DNA of 64,000 bases. Origin: Tipula vernalis. Lineage: Eukaryota; Arthropoda; Insecta; Diptera; Tipulidae. Both the position numbers and the translations under genes were made by a program. The stretch is from assembly GCA_958295665.1 (NCBI GenBank), contig OY282558.1, forward strand, positions 315,800,092 to 315,864,091. Reading direction: 5' to 3'. The notes under the pieces are model-generated. The model saw nothing but the letters and a program-made list of their open reading frames with translations. It ran no database searches and had not been told where the DNA came from. Below are positions 33,701 through 45,479 of the stretch, piece after piece (position 1 is the first letter of the stretch; each line of letters starts with the position of its first letter).

Positions 33701-33785
33701 AATCTGAAGCTTATGAAAATCACTTAAACTATCATTATTATCTACAGTCGAAATATATAAATCATGAAACGAGAGCCAGTATTTT
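30720..33785 (-). pseudogene. BEL/Pao copy 3 gag, protease, reverse transcriptase and RNase H fragments
   Basis: Gag: a frame at 33780-33450 reads SFHDLYIS, then FHKLQILHGLLKGNAASLISH and NYTETWQKFCKRYNK, the DUF1759 pattern. Reverse transcriptase: 32175-32250 has TITKLRFVLDARSQR; 31869-32153 has KYGIECAPYLAV, NAFYKDDLLTSC (DD of the catalytic block with Lys for Val) and GFSLRKWKSNASDF. RNase H side: 31328-31879 has MLSKASKVYDALKWPAPTIL, CAKNKVAPLKHISLPRLELC and GAVMLCRLVKF. 30720-31042 carries TELKEAEITILRFVQKISF and SIILPKGHIVNELIIKYV, leading into integrase. Each is in a different frame or interrupted by stops. Confidence 0.82.
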
Positions 33786-33799
33786 TAATCCCCAGCAAA

Positions 33800-36700
33800 C
33801 GGCTCTATATTTATCATGGGAAGGCGCATATACAAAAGAAGTCGCAGAACACTCTAGCAACAAAAGAATATTCTTTAATGATCCCCATTTATTTGAAAAC
33901 AACAAAGTGGCTAAATAATGTTGAAGTTTAAGTTAAGATTATTGAAACTAAAATCGGCATTCTGTAAAGCGTAGCAAAAAATATTTCGAAAATACTCCGA
34001 TTAAGATATATTGCTGATTAGACTGAACGAAAAATGGGTTCTCTAAAAAGAAAAGTGAGTTTCAACTAAAGTTGCGCTTGACATATTAATGTAGGTGAAA
34101 CGGTTTCCATCCAAAGTTTTCATTATAGAAAAATAGAAAAATAGCGAGTCACTAAACCAAAATGCAACTGCAATTTTATATCAATTCAAACCTGGTATAT
34201 TTTAAATTATCCCCTCTAAATACTAACTCACGTGTTTAAAGAAGCTGGCACAATAAATTATACATCCCGTAATTGTTTATTAAAAATATTGTCTAATATA
34301 CTAATAACTAACCCTTCCGCACAAATAATTCATATCAAATAATTAATTTTATTCGCGTAAAGTCCAATTCATTTTACTGTCTATATTATACTACGATTAC
34401 GAATAATATTGGATTCATTGCAAATTTATATTACTAAATCATAGCTAAAAATTATTTGCTCCCATTATTGCGTTGCTTGTATAAACATATACGAGTACAT
34501 ACATTTATTATTGTTATAATTCTGATTTTGCATTTGTCGAACAACCCAGAAATGAAATATTATACAAAAAAAAAAAATTGTTTGGATATTGTATGTTGAA
34601 TGTTTATGTTTTTGAGATATGTATTTTCAATTGTTATGTCATCCATTACTAATTCAATTTTTTGTCGTCTCTTCATGCTGAATTTAACATTCCATGTTTT
34701 TACCATATTTGAGTGAATACGTATGCCTATGCTACACATTCTGTATATTATTATAGTTTTGTTTCAGAAGGATAAAAATGATAATATATAGGTTGTGTGT
34801 TGTTGTATTTATAGATCACTCTACTTTGTATGTAGTTATTCAAGGGTGAAATAATATAAATGCATAAATTACAAAACAAAATTTTTTTTTTCTGATTTAA
34901 AATTAACCAATGAAGAAATAATTCAGTTTTCATTGTTATCCAATACAAGGGTTAATAATATTCTAAAAGGGTTACATGAAAACTATACTCGCACGATTAA
35001 GGCCATAAATTTGTCATTATTTAATCCATTGAAGTTTACAATTTTTTTTTTCCTGTTTCATTCCATCGTCTTAAATTTAAATAAATAAATAAAAAATTAT
35101 AAAAATAAGAAGAATTATTGTCTTGCCTAACTAAATTCCCCACTCAATTTGTATTTCCGCAATTTTTTGTTAAGCTTTTTGCTTTTTTTTTTATATATTC
35201 ACCGAAAATAAAAAATGCAAATTTCTGAAATTAGTTTTAAAACACTTTATGTACATATTTTTCTCGTTGCCCTTAAATATTACATATAAATGATAAAATT
35301 TAAAATGACACCATCATGATGATCATCATGCTCTTATAAAAAAAAAAAATTAGATATAATATTTTATGGGGATATAAAAGGCAGTTTTTTCTCTAAATCA
35401 CTCCCTTTAAATAAAATTTAAAACTTACCCTTATATTTATGGTGTATACGACATAAGTATATAACTCGCGAAGTTATTTTGGCTGAAACCGCAATTTGTT
35501 TCTATTGTTTTGGTAAAACCGGATTAATTTTATATGAATCAAATTATTTTTTATGACTTTATTTTAAGCATTTCAATAATTTTAAAGAATAGACAAGTAC
35601 ATTAAATTACGATAGTTGAGAATAGCAATATCTTATTTTGATTTCTGCTCGAAAGACTTATATATTACGTATAACGTGTAGTAGTAAAAAAAAAATCATA
35701 TTTATGCTATAAATAAAATTTCGCTGTATATAAATTTAGATAAAATTAAAAATCTAGCTTCTCCAACAAAACTCTTGAATAGAAGCGCAAAAACAGCAGA
35801 AAAAAAATGTGTGTTGTACGAATAAATAAAAATCCAAACTGATACACGAGAGCACATAAAACAACTAGCAAAAAAAAAACAAAAAGTTATTTTATATATT
35901 TAATTCAAAAAAATAAGAAATAGCATTTTTCTTATTTATTTTATTTTCAAAGTTTCTTGACAAATCCCAAATGAAAAATAAATTTGTTTTTTTTTTGTTG
36001 ATTATAAGAACAAATATAAAAAAAAACAAACATACACATACACACACACACATAATAATAAAATAGCGAAATGTTACAGTTAAAGTCATTTCGTAAGTTT
36101 AAAAGCTTAACAATTTTTTTTTTATTTTTTTCGAACTTAATAACAAATGACTTTTACGTTATAATTTGTATTGTTTCGTAATGCTTGGGATAGTACAAAG
36201 GTTTACATAAATCTTGATGTATATGTGTTTGTCAGTTTTGTAAAATATATACGGATTTGTTTAAAAATGTTACGTAGTATACATAATACTACATGTTATG
36301 GGCATATAATTTTGATTTATTTCAAATTTATTAAGTCTAAATTTTAACCTCAATTTATTAAAGCACTATACTTATAAAATCCTAATATCCCAATCCTAAA
36401 GAAAATTTCTAAAATTTTAAAATAAAGAGATATAAACTTTAATTTTTCAAAATAAGTAAATTATAAATTCTGATATAATGTAAAATGATTTTTCATGAAC
36501 ATTTTATTTACGAATATTAACAGAGCACCCTGTATTTTATAGAGCCATAATCAAAAAATCTGAGCTTCTATAAGGGAATTAGAAACGAGGAAAAAACGAA
36601 ACTTTTCATAGTAAAACACACAAAACATATGGGAAATCACTTTTTTTCCTAAGACAAATTTTTGAATGAAAACGTTACAAATTCATAATTATGATTTCTG

Positions 36701-38150
36701 AAATACTTTCATAAATGTTTGAATTTCAACTTATTTGAATATTGTTTAAGTAAATCGTTTTCATTTTCTTGTAATAATTGTTTTATTTAAACGAAAATAT
36801 TAAAAAAATTCAAAACAACAGCATTCTGGTCAAATTGAAATAAAAGCTTACTGCGATTCGTTTGGTCATTAAGTCAATATACATAACATAGATGGCAGTG
36901 ATGGCCGTAAAAATTTGGAACAATCGTACCAAAAATTACCACCTAGGGAAATTTCAAGTTCATAAAATGTAGGAAAAGCAAAACAAATTCACAAAATATA
37001 GGAACGTGTGATAATTTTGCGATTAAATAATTTTTTTTCGTATTTTTCTGTAATCATTTTCGACATCTTACGTACACTAGTAAAACTAAAGATAAATTTA
37101 GCAAGTATTATTTTAATTTGTCAGAGCCAACTTTGATGTATTTTTCAAAATGAAAGTTCGAAAAAATATATTTTAGAAATAATTTAATTTTAATATTTCT
37201 GCAATTAATATTTACTTAATACCAATATGGTCTTCGTATATATTGTTCTTAAAGATATGTAGGAAACTTTTATATAAACGTTTTATAATATTTTTGGTTT
37301 TTTCATTGAAAAACTTCAAGCTAAAAAACACCATTTTTACTATGGATTCCTTTGGAACTCAGTGAAAAGTTATATCACTAAAAAAGCTTATAAAAAATAC
37401 GTCATTAAGATTATGGCTCTATACTCTAGAAGGCTCTGGTATTAACCGCAAACTTTAAGTCATAGAGTTTTCGCGTAAAGCCTCTGATAATTTTTATTAT
37501 GTTTATGTTTTGAAATTTAAACTGTGAAAAATAAATTTTCTTCTCTTTTTGACCGTTTTGGTGCTTCAATAGGTGTAAATTTTTCTTTTGAGTTGTGAAA
37601 AGCATGCCATGTAACAATTTGATAGGTAAATTGGCCTAGACAGCAAAAACAAAGCTGTTACAACGTCATGAAATCAGAAAAATTACACAAATTATTTATA
37701 AATGTTAAATAGATATTCAATAAGTTTTAAAAACGTTGTGGCAGCGAAAAAAAAAGCTAATGTAGGTACATAAGACATTCCAGCAGGGATTTTGTTATAC
37801 GCCTAAAGCAAAATCGTCGGGAGAAAAGCAATTTTGCTGTGGTAGTCAACTAAACAAATGTGACAGCTATAACACTTTATTTATTTTTTTGTGTAATTTT
37901 CAAACATATTTGCATTTAATCAAAATCACTGTTAAAATAACAAAAATAGTTAGAAAACAAGTCTAAAAGAAATTTATAAGTAATTTTGGAGGTGGAAAAG
38001 GGGTTTTTCGGCTATGATTATTTACGGATACAAAAATCCAATATGCTATGCGGTCTAGTTTTGCACTTTATGACATAAAATCAAATAAGTCGAATATGAT
38101 GGCGAACAAACATTTATATAATTATTTATAATTTTATATATTTATTAATT
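33800..38150. other. Gene-free AT-rich DNA
   Basis: 4.3 kb with no recognised gene. Contains a 16-bp palindrome, CATGATGATCATCATG, near 35312-35330 and many A/T homopolymers. Probably intergenic or intronic. Confidence 0.55.
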
Positions 38151-38152
38151 TA

Positions 38153-38455
38153 TTATTTATAATAATTGTAAATAGTGATGAGTCTTGTCAAATGCTCTGT
38201 TTGAGAGGCATCTTGCAATTGGCTAGTACCAGGTGATACGGATGGGTGTAACGTAACAGTAAGATAAGGTGATTTTTCTATTGTTTTTTTGTGACTATCG
38301 AATACATCTTGCACCGACGGAATATTCGATACATCTAATGTAAACAAAAAATCATTAATTAACAAAATAATTTGCTTTACTTGCTCTTCGGAAGTGGCTC
38401 GTTTTTCTAGCCTTTGCATACCCTTTACTGCCAGCTGATAATGATCATAACAAAC
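38153..38455 (-). CDS. Possible terminal exon of an unidentified host gene
   Basis: A minus-strand frame from an acceptor (TTTAATAG at 38456-38463) encodes VCYDHYQLAVKGMQRLEKR, then TSEEQVKQIILLINDFLFT, IPSVQDVFDSHKKTI and a Ser/Thr-rich end, TAA-terminated at 38153. Composition (Glu, Lys, Gln, Leu mixed) looks like real protein against the AT background. Upstream, GTAAGTG at 38522-38528 offers a donor. A 21-bp piece (38529-38549, YILSLIM) after a CAG acceptor could join in frame, but so short an exon is uncertain. No family recognised. It could also be part of an unknown repeat. Confidence 0.35.
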   Translation of the reverse strand, partial: VCYDHYQLAVKGMQRLEKRATSEEQVKQIILLINDFLFTLDVSNIPSVQDVFDSHKKTIEKSPYLTVTLHPSVSPGTSQLQDASQTEHLTRLITIYNYYK

Positions 38456-38609
38456 CTATTAAATAATACTCTTAATATTAAATAAACTTAAAATCACTAG
38501 AAAAAATGATTTCATAGCAAACACTTACCATTATTAAAGATAAAATGTACTGTTTCAGTAATTACCGCGTTAATCTGACAATAATGTGTTAAAAAAGAAA
38601 AAAAAGGGT

Positions 38610-38745
38610 TGGAAAAGAAAAAACTGCTTAACACACAGCGAAATTTATATGAGCAAACTAAATGTAGATAAAAAAGGAAAACTGCTTAACTGAAAGCAAA
38701 ATTGTTTAACATACAGCAAAACTGATGAACACACCGCAGAATCTA
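38610..38745. repeat. Degenerate short repeats AAAACTGCTTAACACACAGC
   Basis: Four or five variants of AAAACTG-CTTAAC-ACACAGCGAAA occur about 20-50 bases apart. Weaker relatives (CAGCGAAACTGCAAA, CAGCAAACTGACG) reappear at 40300-40510. The two clusters could be the subterminal zones of an unrecognised element, but no matching termini were found. Confidence 0.4.
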
Positions 38746-41700
38746 AATGTGTACTATGTGTAAATTTATAAATAAACAATGTTGTTAACCCTCTTGCAGG
38801 TATTTCCACTTTTAGACGAAGCGCAGAAAACATGAATAATAAATAGAAAATTATTATTTGCTGTTAAAAATATTATAGGTGTATGTGTATTAACGGTTAT
38901 TATTTGCGTAATTCAAACACTTCAGTTAAATATTTATGTAAACAAAATTGGGCAGACAAATATTTAATTGTTGCGTCACAATGTTCAAGAGTACAAGAAA
39001 TATTATTAGTGTCTTGTTTTTCTTGTCGTAGAAATCAGAGAGTAGAAAGATAGAACATTCATAATATTCTGATCTACAGTGCAGTATATTCTTGGTGTGC
39101 TTAAGAGGCACTCTTCGAGTATAACGCTAAATGTTAACAGTATTCGGGAGTAGTACTTCGAGTGCAAAGAGCTAAGAATGTAAAATGTAGAAAACATCGA
39201 TACGTCGTGTGAGCGATGACAGCTGACATAGCGAGGCAATAGCAAAATAGTTTGCATTGCTCAAAACAGGAAAACTTATTTCGCTTGATTTAACGCAAGT
39301 GTGCTAGTAAGTTTTAAACGGCTTCGTTTGCAATTGAGAGATATGTATAAACAAAATTATCTCACATCGAACAGCTTTGCTTTGCTGAAAAAGGGATGCG
39401 CCCTTAGTGCTTTTACAGTTCAACCGGGAATTAGAATTTCAATTAGTGATGTGTTTGTATTATATAATCTTTGTTAATGCAGTAATATGTTAGTAATTTT
39501 AACCTGAGACAATTTTAGACCTAATTTTCGATTTTTTCACATTAAAATGACCCTACCATAATTTTCCTAGTCAGAAAAATATGGCCTGCTAGAGGGTTAA
39601 AGTAAATAATATTCCATGCAAAGTCCAACGGCTAAAACGCTTAACACCAAACAAAAATGTTTTAAGATCAGTGATTTTCTCATTCAAAAGCCAATTAGTT
39701 ACTTAAAACTTTTAATATATTTTGGTTACTTTTTCGTAAGTTCGTAAGACACTTTAGCTGTAATAATATTTAATTTAGGACAAATAGTTAAAATGGTTAT
39801 CTATTATGCTATTTAGCTGTTACATATATTAAATCCATCTTTTAATTTAGTTGTTCTTCTCATAAAAATGGCTGTATCATTTATCTGGTTAAAAAATTTC
39901 GACAAAAACAACTTTATCTCATGCAAATATTAAAAAAACGCCGCGTTTTCCTTTTCTAACCTACTTTTTGAAACTAATTGATGAAATTCGTTTCCCGTGT
40001 ATTTTTACGATTAAAAATCATAAGCAAAGTCATATTTTCCCTGTCAATATTTCATAAAATATTTGTGACATTTATTATTAAAGTACAGAAAACATATGTA
40101 ATTAGAATTACATCATTATTGTAGATGCAATTATAGAAATAAGTTTTTTTACCATTCATTTAGCAACAAATTGTTCTTGTTACAATAATTTTCAAAATAA
40201 TAGCTCTTTAGTTATTTCTGACAGTTTTGCTATTTTTAAACAGATTTCCTTAACTACGTGTTTGCTGCTGTAACATTAATTTTTCCTATGTAACTATTTT
40301 GCGTGAAGCACAGCGAAACTGCAAATATATTTTTTTTTGCTTTTTGGAAACCTATATTTTTAAATAAACCAAACTGCTTTCTCAAAAGTAATTTACTATT
40401 TATTACGAATTTGCTGTTTGACGTTGCTATAACATATCGGCAAGCAAACTACTATAACCATTTTTGCTGTGCTATTACGTCGACAAACCAGCAAACTGAC
40501 GTTTTTGGTTATTTTTTAAGAAGTTATTATAAACCAATACGACACTTTTGGGTTCTGGGCAACGTTCTCTCTGACCGCTTCAACTCAAAACAATTCGACA
40601 ACAAACGACGAATAGTGTTGTCAGACGGTGGGTGTTAGCCACAATATTTTCAATGATAGCACGTCTAGTTAACACAACTGAACGACTATTTTCAATATAG
40701 AGCTCTTTCGGCGCGTTGTTTCGGTGTGAAGGGATTCATAAAAAGCGATTCTTAGAAGCGGTTAAAATTGTACCGAATTGACGTTTCAAAAACATGTTTA
40801 ATCTAGTTCAATCGGTTGACAAATGTCAAAGTTATTCAATGTTTACATACCTTCATAAAAGATGGCGCACTCTGTACTCAACCGCAAACTCAACGTCCAA
40901 CTCTATCCTCAAACCAGAATGTATAAAAAATTGGTCAACGTGATAATATGATCACGTGGTTTTGGGTCAATTCGTTTGATATAGGTACCCTCTTACTCTT
41001 GACATAGATCTTCCAAAACCGTTTAATTCTCCGCCTTAAGACTGATTTACATTCAAAAAATTTCGCAGATCCAGATATCAAATCAAAAATTCGTTTTCTT
41101 TACCCATAAAAAGTAAATTTAAACAAAAAATGTCATAAACTAAGGCAAATGATTGATTTTCTTATTTATGTAACCTTATGCCTGAATTCCACTGTGAATA
41201 ATTGACTGAACTGACTTCAAGTCGAAAGAAGACAAAAAAAAATGCATTGGAGTGACAAAGATAAAGCATGTTTTTTTTATAGCACAAATATCTTGATAAA
41301 TTTTGACAGCGACAGCAAAAAAAATAAAAATAAAAGAAATAAATTTTTGGTTATCACTTGGAGTTTTAATTTGGCTTTTTCACCACCTATAAATTATTTA
41401 AAAAAAAAAACGATTACTTTATTAAATTGCCAATAATAGTATTTAGCGATATTATCACAATTGATCCCAATTTATCACAATTTGTATTGTACACAAACTT
41501 TAAATTTTTGTATTATCACAGCTTATTTAGAAGCAACCACCAAAAAAAATTATGACACTTACCATAAAAATAACAAAATTTTAATTAACTTAGTGTGCGG
41601 AAAAAAATTTGCGTTCGTACACAAAATTTGTGTGCGTATATTAGTTGGATAACCATAAAATGACATCGATTTTGATAATTTTTGACCATAATTATGGCGA

Positions 41701-42360
41701 TCCACTAATACAAACACACATTTGATGTAAGTAAAATCTTGACTGACTTCGTTTTGTGTTTCTTTCACACAACCACAGATTTTATATTTTTATCTCCCTT
41801 TATTTTGACTGACAAACTTTTATTCGCAATGGAATTCAGGCTTTATTATAGTTATTTATTCACGCATCGATGATTTAACAGAAAAAAGATGAAACTCGAC
41901 ATCTGCAAAAAAAGCAGACGAGGTTTTTTGGGTTTGTTTCTCGGGTTTCAATTGACTTTTTTAAGCAGATGAATATTTTTCTCTTTTTGTCTTTGTACTT
42001 TTTCTTATGTTGTGTTTCAATTTTTTTGCAGACGTCGATTGTCGTTGAATGTAAATCAGTCTTTACGAGGTGACTTATTTTCTATCCCTTTCTTACGAAA
42101 AAATCTAAATTGCTTGTCATTTTCCCTATGAATATTGTTCTAAGGTAGCGTGATAATGAAAAATTTAAAATTTTCTTTTGACGAACACTGAAGTAAAAAA
42201 TGAATTTTTCAGATAATTAATTATTTAGGAGTCATCAAAATTCAATACCCTCATTGTTTTATCAATCGTTAGTGTTATAAGCGTATTATGTTGCGATTTT
42301 GCGAGTAGCAGTGTCCTTAACTTTAAAAAATTGACAACAAATAAAGTTTTGTTGTTGCTG
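38746..42360. other. Non-coding DNA, nothing supported
   Basis: AT-rich. A 111-codon open frame at 40303-40638 lacks any domain and overlaps the degenerate repeats, so it is not called. No RNA gene recognised. Confidence 0.5.
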
Positions 42361-42365
42361 TCAAA

Positions 42366-42408
42366 ATAAGTAAGTAAAATCAATTCGAATGATTTTACTT
42401 ACTTATTA
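42366..42408. repeat. Perfect 18-bp-arm palindrome
   Basis: AATAAGTAAGTAAAATCA pairs with TGATTTTACTTACTTATT around a 7-base loop. It is part of an AATAAGT-rich zone (42360-42690) shared with the larger inverted repeat next to it. Confidence 0.85.
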
Positions 42409-42463
42409 AAGATGGCGTCGAATAAGTAAATAAGTATGAAATAAGTATCGGTTTCGAAAACAG

Positions 42464-42579
42464 CCTTAGGCCATTTCCGAAAGTTATACTTATTTATGGA
42501 ACCTAACTTATTCAATGTAATTTCCTATGTAATAAGTTAGGTTTCACAAATAAGTATAACTTTCGGGAAGGGCCTAAGG
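42464..42579. repeat. MITE-like inverted repeat (49-bp arms, 18-bp spacer)
   Basis: The arm 42464-42512 (CCTTAGGCC...AACCTAACTTATT) pairs with 42531-42579 (AATAAGTTAGGTT...GGCCTAAGG) with about four mismatches. Flanking copies of AAGATGGCGT and AATAAGT on both sides (42410-42420, 42630-42640) suggest the symmetric structure is longer and decayed. It fits a palindromic MITE; no target duplication assigned. Confidence 0.8.
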
Positions 42580-42689
42580 CCCTTTTCCAATTATTTTCTT
42601 ATTTGGTGTAACCAAGCTTATTTAAGATGGCGTAAGAAATTAATACATAAGAAATTATATTGAATAAGTTAGGTAACCTGAAGTCTTTT

Positions 42690-43405
42690 GGCATGCGCCT
42701 ACCTTCAAGCTTATGTTTCACCCTTTGTTAATGAAAATCGCAAATAAACTACAAAGAAAAAACATAATTTTATATTGTAAACGAGCCGCTTTGTTCAAAG
42801 GGTAATAAACAACTAAACTCAAGAATCAAATGCCGCCTTACTTTGGTCACTTGAACAGTTATTGGTATGAAAATAAAAATGCAAATTACGCTCAAAATAA
42901 AAACCAAAAAAAATTTTCTTTTACTTTTATCAGTTGACAATGATGGTTGATTAAAAATTAAATAAAAAAAACAAAAAAAAAATTCAAAATTATTTCTAGA
43001 ATAATTCTATACCAAAAAAAAGTTGGTTTGACACTATTCATTCCGGAATGAAAATACACGGCATTGTTGTTGTAAAATTCCCAAAGTAAGACTAAAGTAT
43101 GACAAATTCACAGCTAAAGACTTTTAAATGTAGGTTTAATGTAATCAACTTTAAAGAATAAAATTAATTGGATGCTAATCATTTGCCGAACAAAATGATT
43201 CAAATGATATTTTCACTGTATAAGGAAAATGAAAGTAGGAATTAATCCAGACTAACAAATAAAGCAAACCTAAAATTTCGTAGCACATTTAGAAAAGTTT
43301 CATTTCAGTAACAAATTGAAGAAAGAAATTCGAAAATTTAAAATAACCAATTTTATATAACGCAAAACGAGGTCGTATTACTTAATTTTTCCGAAAACCT
43401 CATAA
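42690..43405. other. Non-coding AT-rich DNA
   Basis: No gene or clear repeat. Many A-runs precede the short-repeat array that starts near 43410. Confidence 0.5.
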
Positions 43406-43409
43406 AATT

Positions 43410-43830
43410 TTCTGTACAAAAAAAAAATTGTGCCCATAAATTTTCCCTATATTAATTTGTTGCCAATAAATTAATTTTGATGATAATTTTTGTCCCCACT
43501 TTATTTTATTTGGTTCATTAAAAAACATTTTTTGTATAGACATGTGTAATCAGCCAAATATTTTGTTTGATAACTATTTATTATTTTTGTTTCTAATGGT
43601 TGACTCTCTAAACCTTTAATTCAATGCCCAAAAATAATTTTTTGTGTTCCCTTCAAATAATGCCAAAAAATAATAAATGTTGCCAAATTATTATATTTTG
43701 TTCCAAAAAATTAATTTTATGATGCCAAGAAATTTTTTTTTGTTGCTCATAAATTTGTGCCACTTTATTAATTTTTTGTATCTGAAATATTAATTATTTG
43801 TCTGCCGCTTTATTGCCAGCCATAAATACA
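43410..43830. repeat. Array of short degenerate repeats (TGCCAAAAAATTAATTTT-like) upstream of a repeat-encoded gene
   Basis: Variants of TTGCCAATAAATTAATTTT, TGCCCATAAATTTTCCC, TGTTGCCAAATTATTATATTTTG and TGTGCCACTTTATTAATTTTTTG occur every 20-40 bases. The array ends just before the Met of the gene at 43845. Its position and style match a subterminal repeat zone of a DNA transposon. Confidence 0.6.
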
Positions 43831-43844
43831 TATTTGTTTTCAAA

Positions 43845-45461
43845 ATGTCAAAAAGATTGTGTAAAGTGCGTCCTGACCGTTTTTGTTACGTTTGTGGTGA
43901 AATTATATTGAAGAAAGGATATCCTATAACGGAATCACTGAAAGAAGCCTATTTCTGTTACTTCAAAATTCCTGTCTCTCACCAGGAAGAAAAATGGGGT
44001 CCTCACGTGTTTTGTGAAAGATGTAGAAGAACGCTAGGCTCCTGGGCTGCAGGTGAAAATAGATGTTTGAATTTTGATATGCCAACCATGAAACTGATTG
44101 TTACTTGTGTCTCACTAAGACATTTGGCCTTAATTTCCAGAACAAGGATAAAATTATATATGCAGATTTTCCATCGATTACCAAACCGATCTACCGTTCA
44201 GACAAGCGGCAAGTTCGAAAACCTTCTGGTTGTTCCAGTAAAACTTTGATGACTAACGCGGAATCCGAAGAAGTCCGAATTCAAAGTGACACAAGTTCAG
44301 ATGAATTTGTTGATGCTCATGAAGAACCACACATGATAACTCAGAATGAGCTGAATGATCTAGTAAGAGATTTGAATCTATCTAAATCTAAAGCCGAATT
44401 ACTAGGTTCACGACTACAACAATGGATGTTACTTGATCCCAATACAAGAGTTACTATTTATCGTACCCGAAGTAAATGTTTCTCAAGATATTTTGCGAAA
44501 GAAATTGAATTTTGTTACTGTTATAACGTACGGACTTTTCCAAGAAATGCAGCAACCTTATAATCCAGAAGAATAGCGTTTGTTCGTTGAGTCAACGAAG
44601 ATTAGTTTAAAAGCAGTCCTTCTACATAATGGTAACGAAAAGCCTTCTATTCCAATACGAGTAGGTCACGCAGTAAACATCAAAGAAACGTATGAAACAA
44701 TGTCAAAAATAACTGAAATTATTAAATACAAAGATAACAATTGGATTGTCTGCGGTGATTTAAAAGTAATTGGCTTACTCTTGGGCTTGCAGAGCGGCTT
44801 TACAAAATATTGTGGCTTTTTGGTGTTTGTGGGATTCGAGAGCAAATGAAGAACATTATAAAAGGAAAGACTGACCAGTTAGAGACAAATGTGTTAATGT
44901 TCCTGGTGAAAAGAATATAAAGACACTTATGTCTGATACCTCCACAAAAAATTATTTTACCGCCACTTCACATTAAATTAGGTTTGGTTAAAAACTTTAT
45001 CAAGGCTTTAGACAAGACTAGTGTAGCCTTTAAATATTTATGCTCTACTTTTCCTCGTCTATCTGAGGTGAAACTTAAGGAAGGTATTTTCATCGGACCG
45101 CAAATCAAAAAAATGTTAAGTGTTGAGGTATTTGAAAACTGTCTTTTGAATACTGAAAATATTGCTTGGAATACATTACGACTTGTTATCAAAGAGTTCC
45201 TAGGCAACAAAAAAAAATGAAGATTACCGACAACTAGTTGCTGATTTGTTACAAAACTTTCAAAGAATGGGTGTCAACATGTCCCTGAAAATTCATTTCT
45301 TTTACTCACACCTCGACTTCTTTCCTGAAAACCTCGGAAACGACTTAAAAATTTGTGAGCAAAATTATCAAGGATACTGGGACGAAGCCATGTTAGGTGA
45401 CTATTGCTGGTCTATTGTAAGAGAGACAGATATCAAAAAATACAAAAACAAGCTAAGGTAG
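43845..45461 (+). pseudogene. Broken gene of a widespread repeat-encoded protein family (putative transposon protein)
   Basis: Fragments in several plus-strand frames line up into one long protein. 43845-44095 has MSKRLCKVRPDRFCYVCGE, then GPHVFCERCRRTLGSW, a C2-type zinc-binding N-terminus. 44100-44520 has YLCLTKTFG, a Ser/Asp/Glu-rich linker and LNDLVRDLNLSKSKAELLGSR. 44570-44840 has ISLKAVLLHNGN, YKDNNWIVCGDLKVIGLLLG and FTKYCGF. 44940-45220 has PPLHIKLGLVKNFIKALDK and LKEGIFIGPQI; 45220-45461 has MSLKIHFFYSHLDFFPENLG and WDEAMLGDYCW. I recognise this order from many predicted proteins of arthropods and Hydra that occur in high copy number, which suggests a transposon origin; I cannot name the superfamily. 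Conserved VCGDLK and SHLDFFPENLG blocks may be part of a nuclease-like core. At least four frame breaks and a small deletion near 44090 make it non-functional. Confidence 0.7.
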
Positions 45462-45479
45462 TGCATTTTAAATTTTTTT

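Larger units (their letters stand above)
28500..33785 (-). mobile_element. BEL/Pao retrotransposon copy 3, heavily decayed, split by a mariner
   Basis: Minus-strand fragments in BEL/Pao order. Gag DUF1759 lies at about 33785-33400 and a degenerate zinc knuckle near 33320-33240. Protease follows near 33010-32620, reverse transcriptase near 32250-31870, RNase H connection at 31879-31330 and the pre-integrase segment at 31042-30720. After a mariner insertion come the integrase zinc region (29440-29225), the integrase core (29148-28800) and the DUF5641 end (28720-28517). Many stops and frameshifts break it. No LTRs were found at either side, and the gag start is lost at about 33790. It is the oldest of the three BEL/Pao copies here by degree of decay. 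Confidence 0.85.

Noticed and set aside
40303..40638. 111-residue frame as a gene
   Set aside because: It overlaps degenerate repeats and has no recognisable motif; composition reflects AT-rich DNA.
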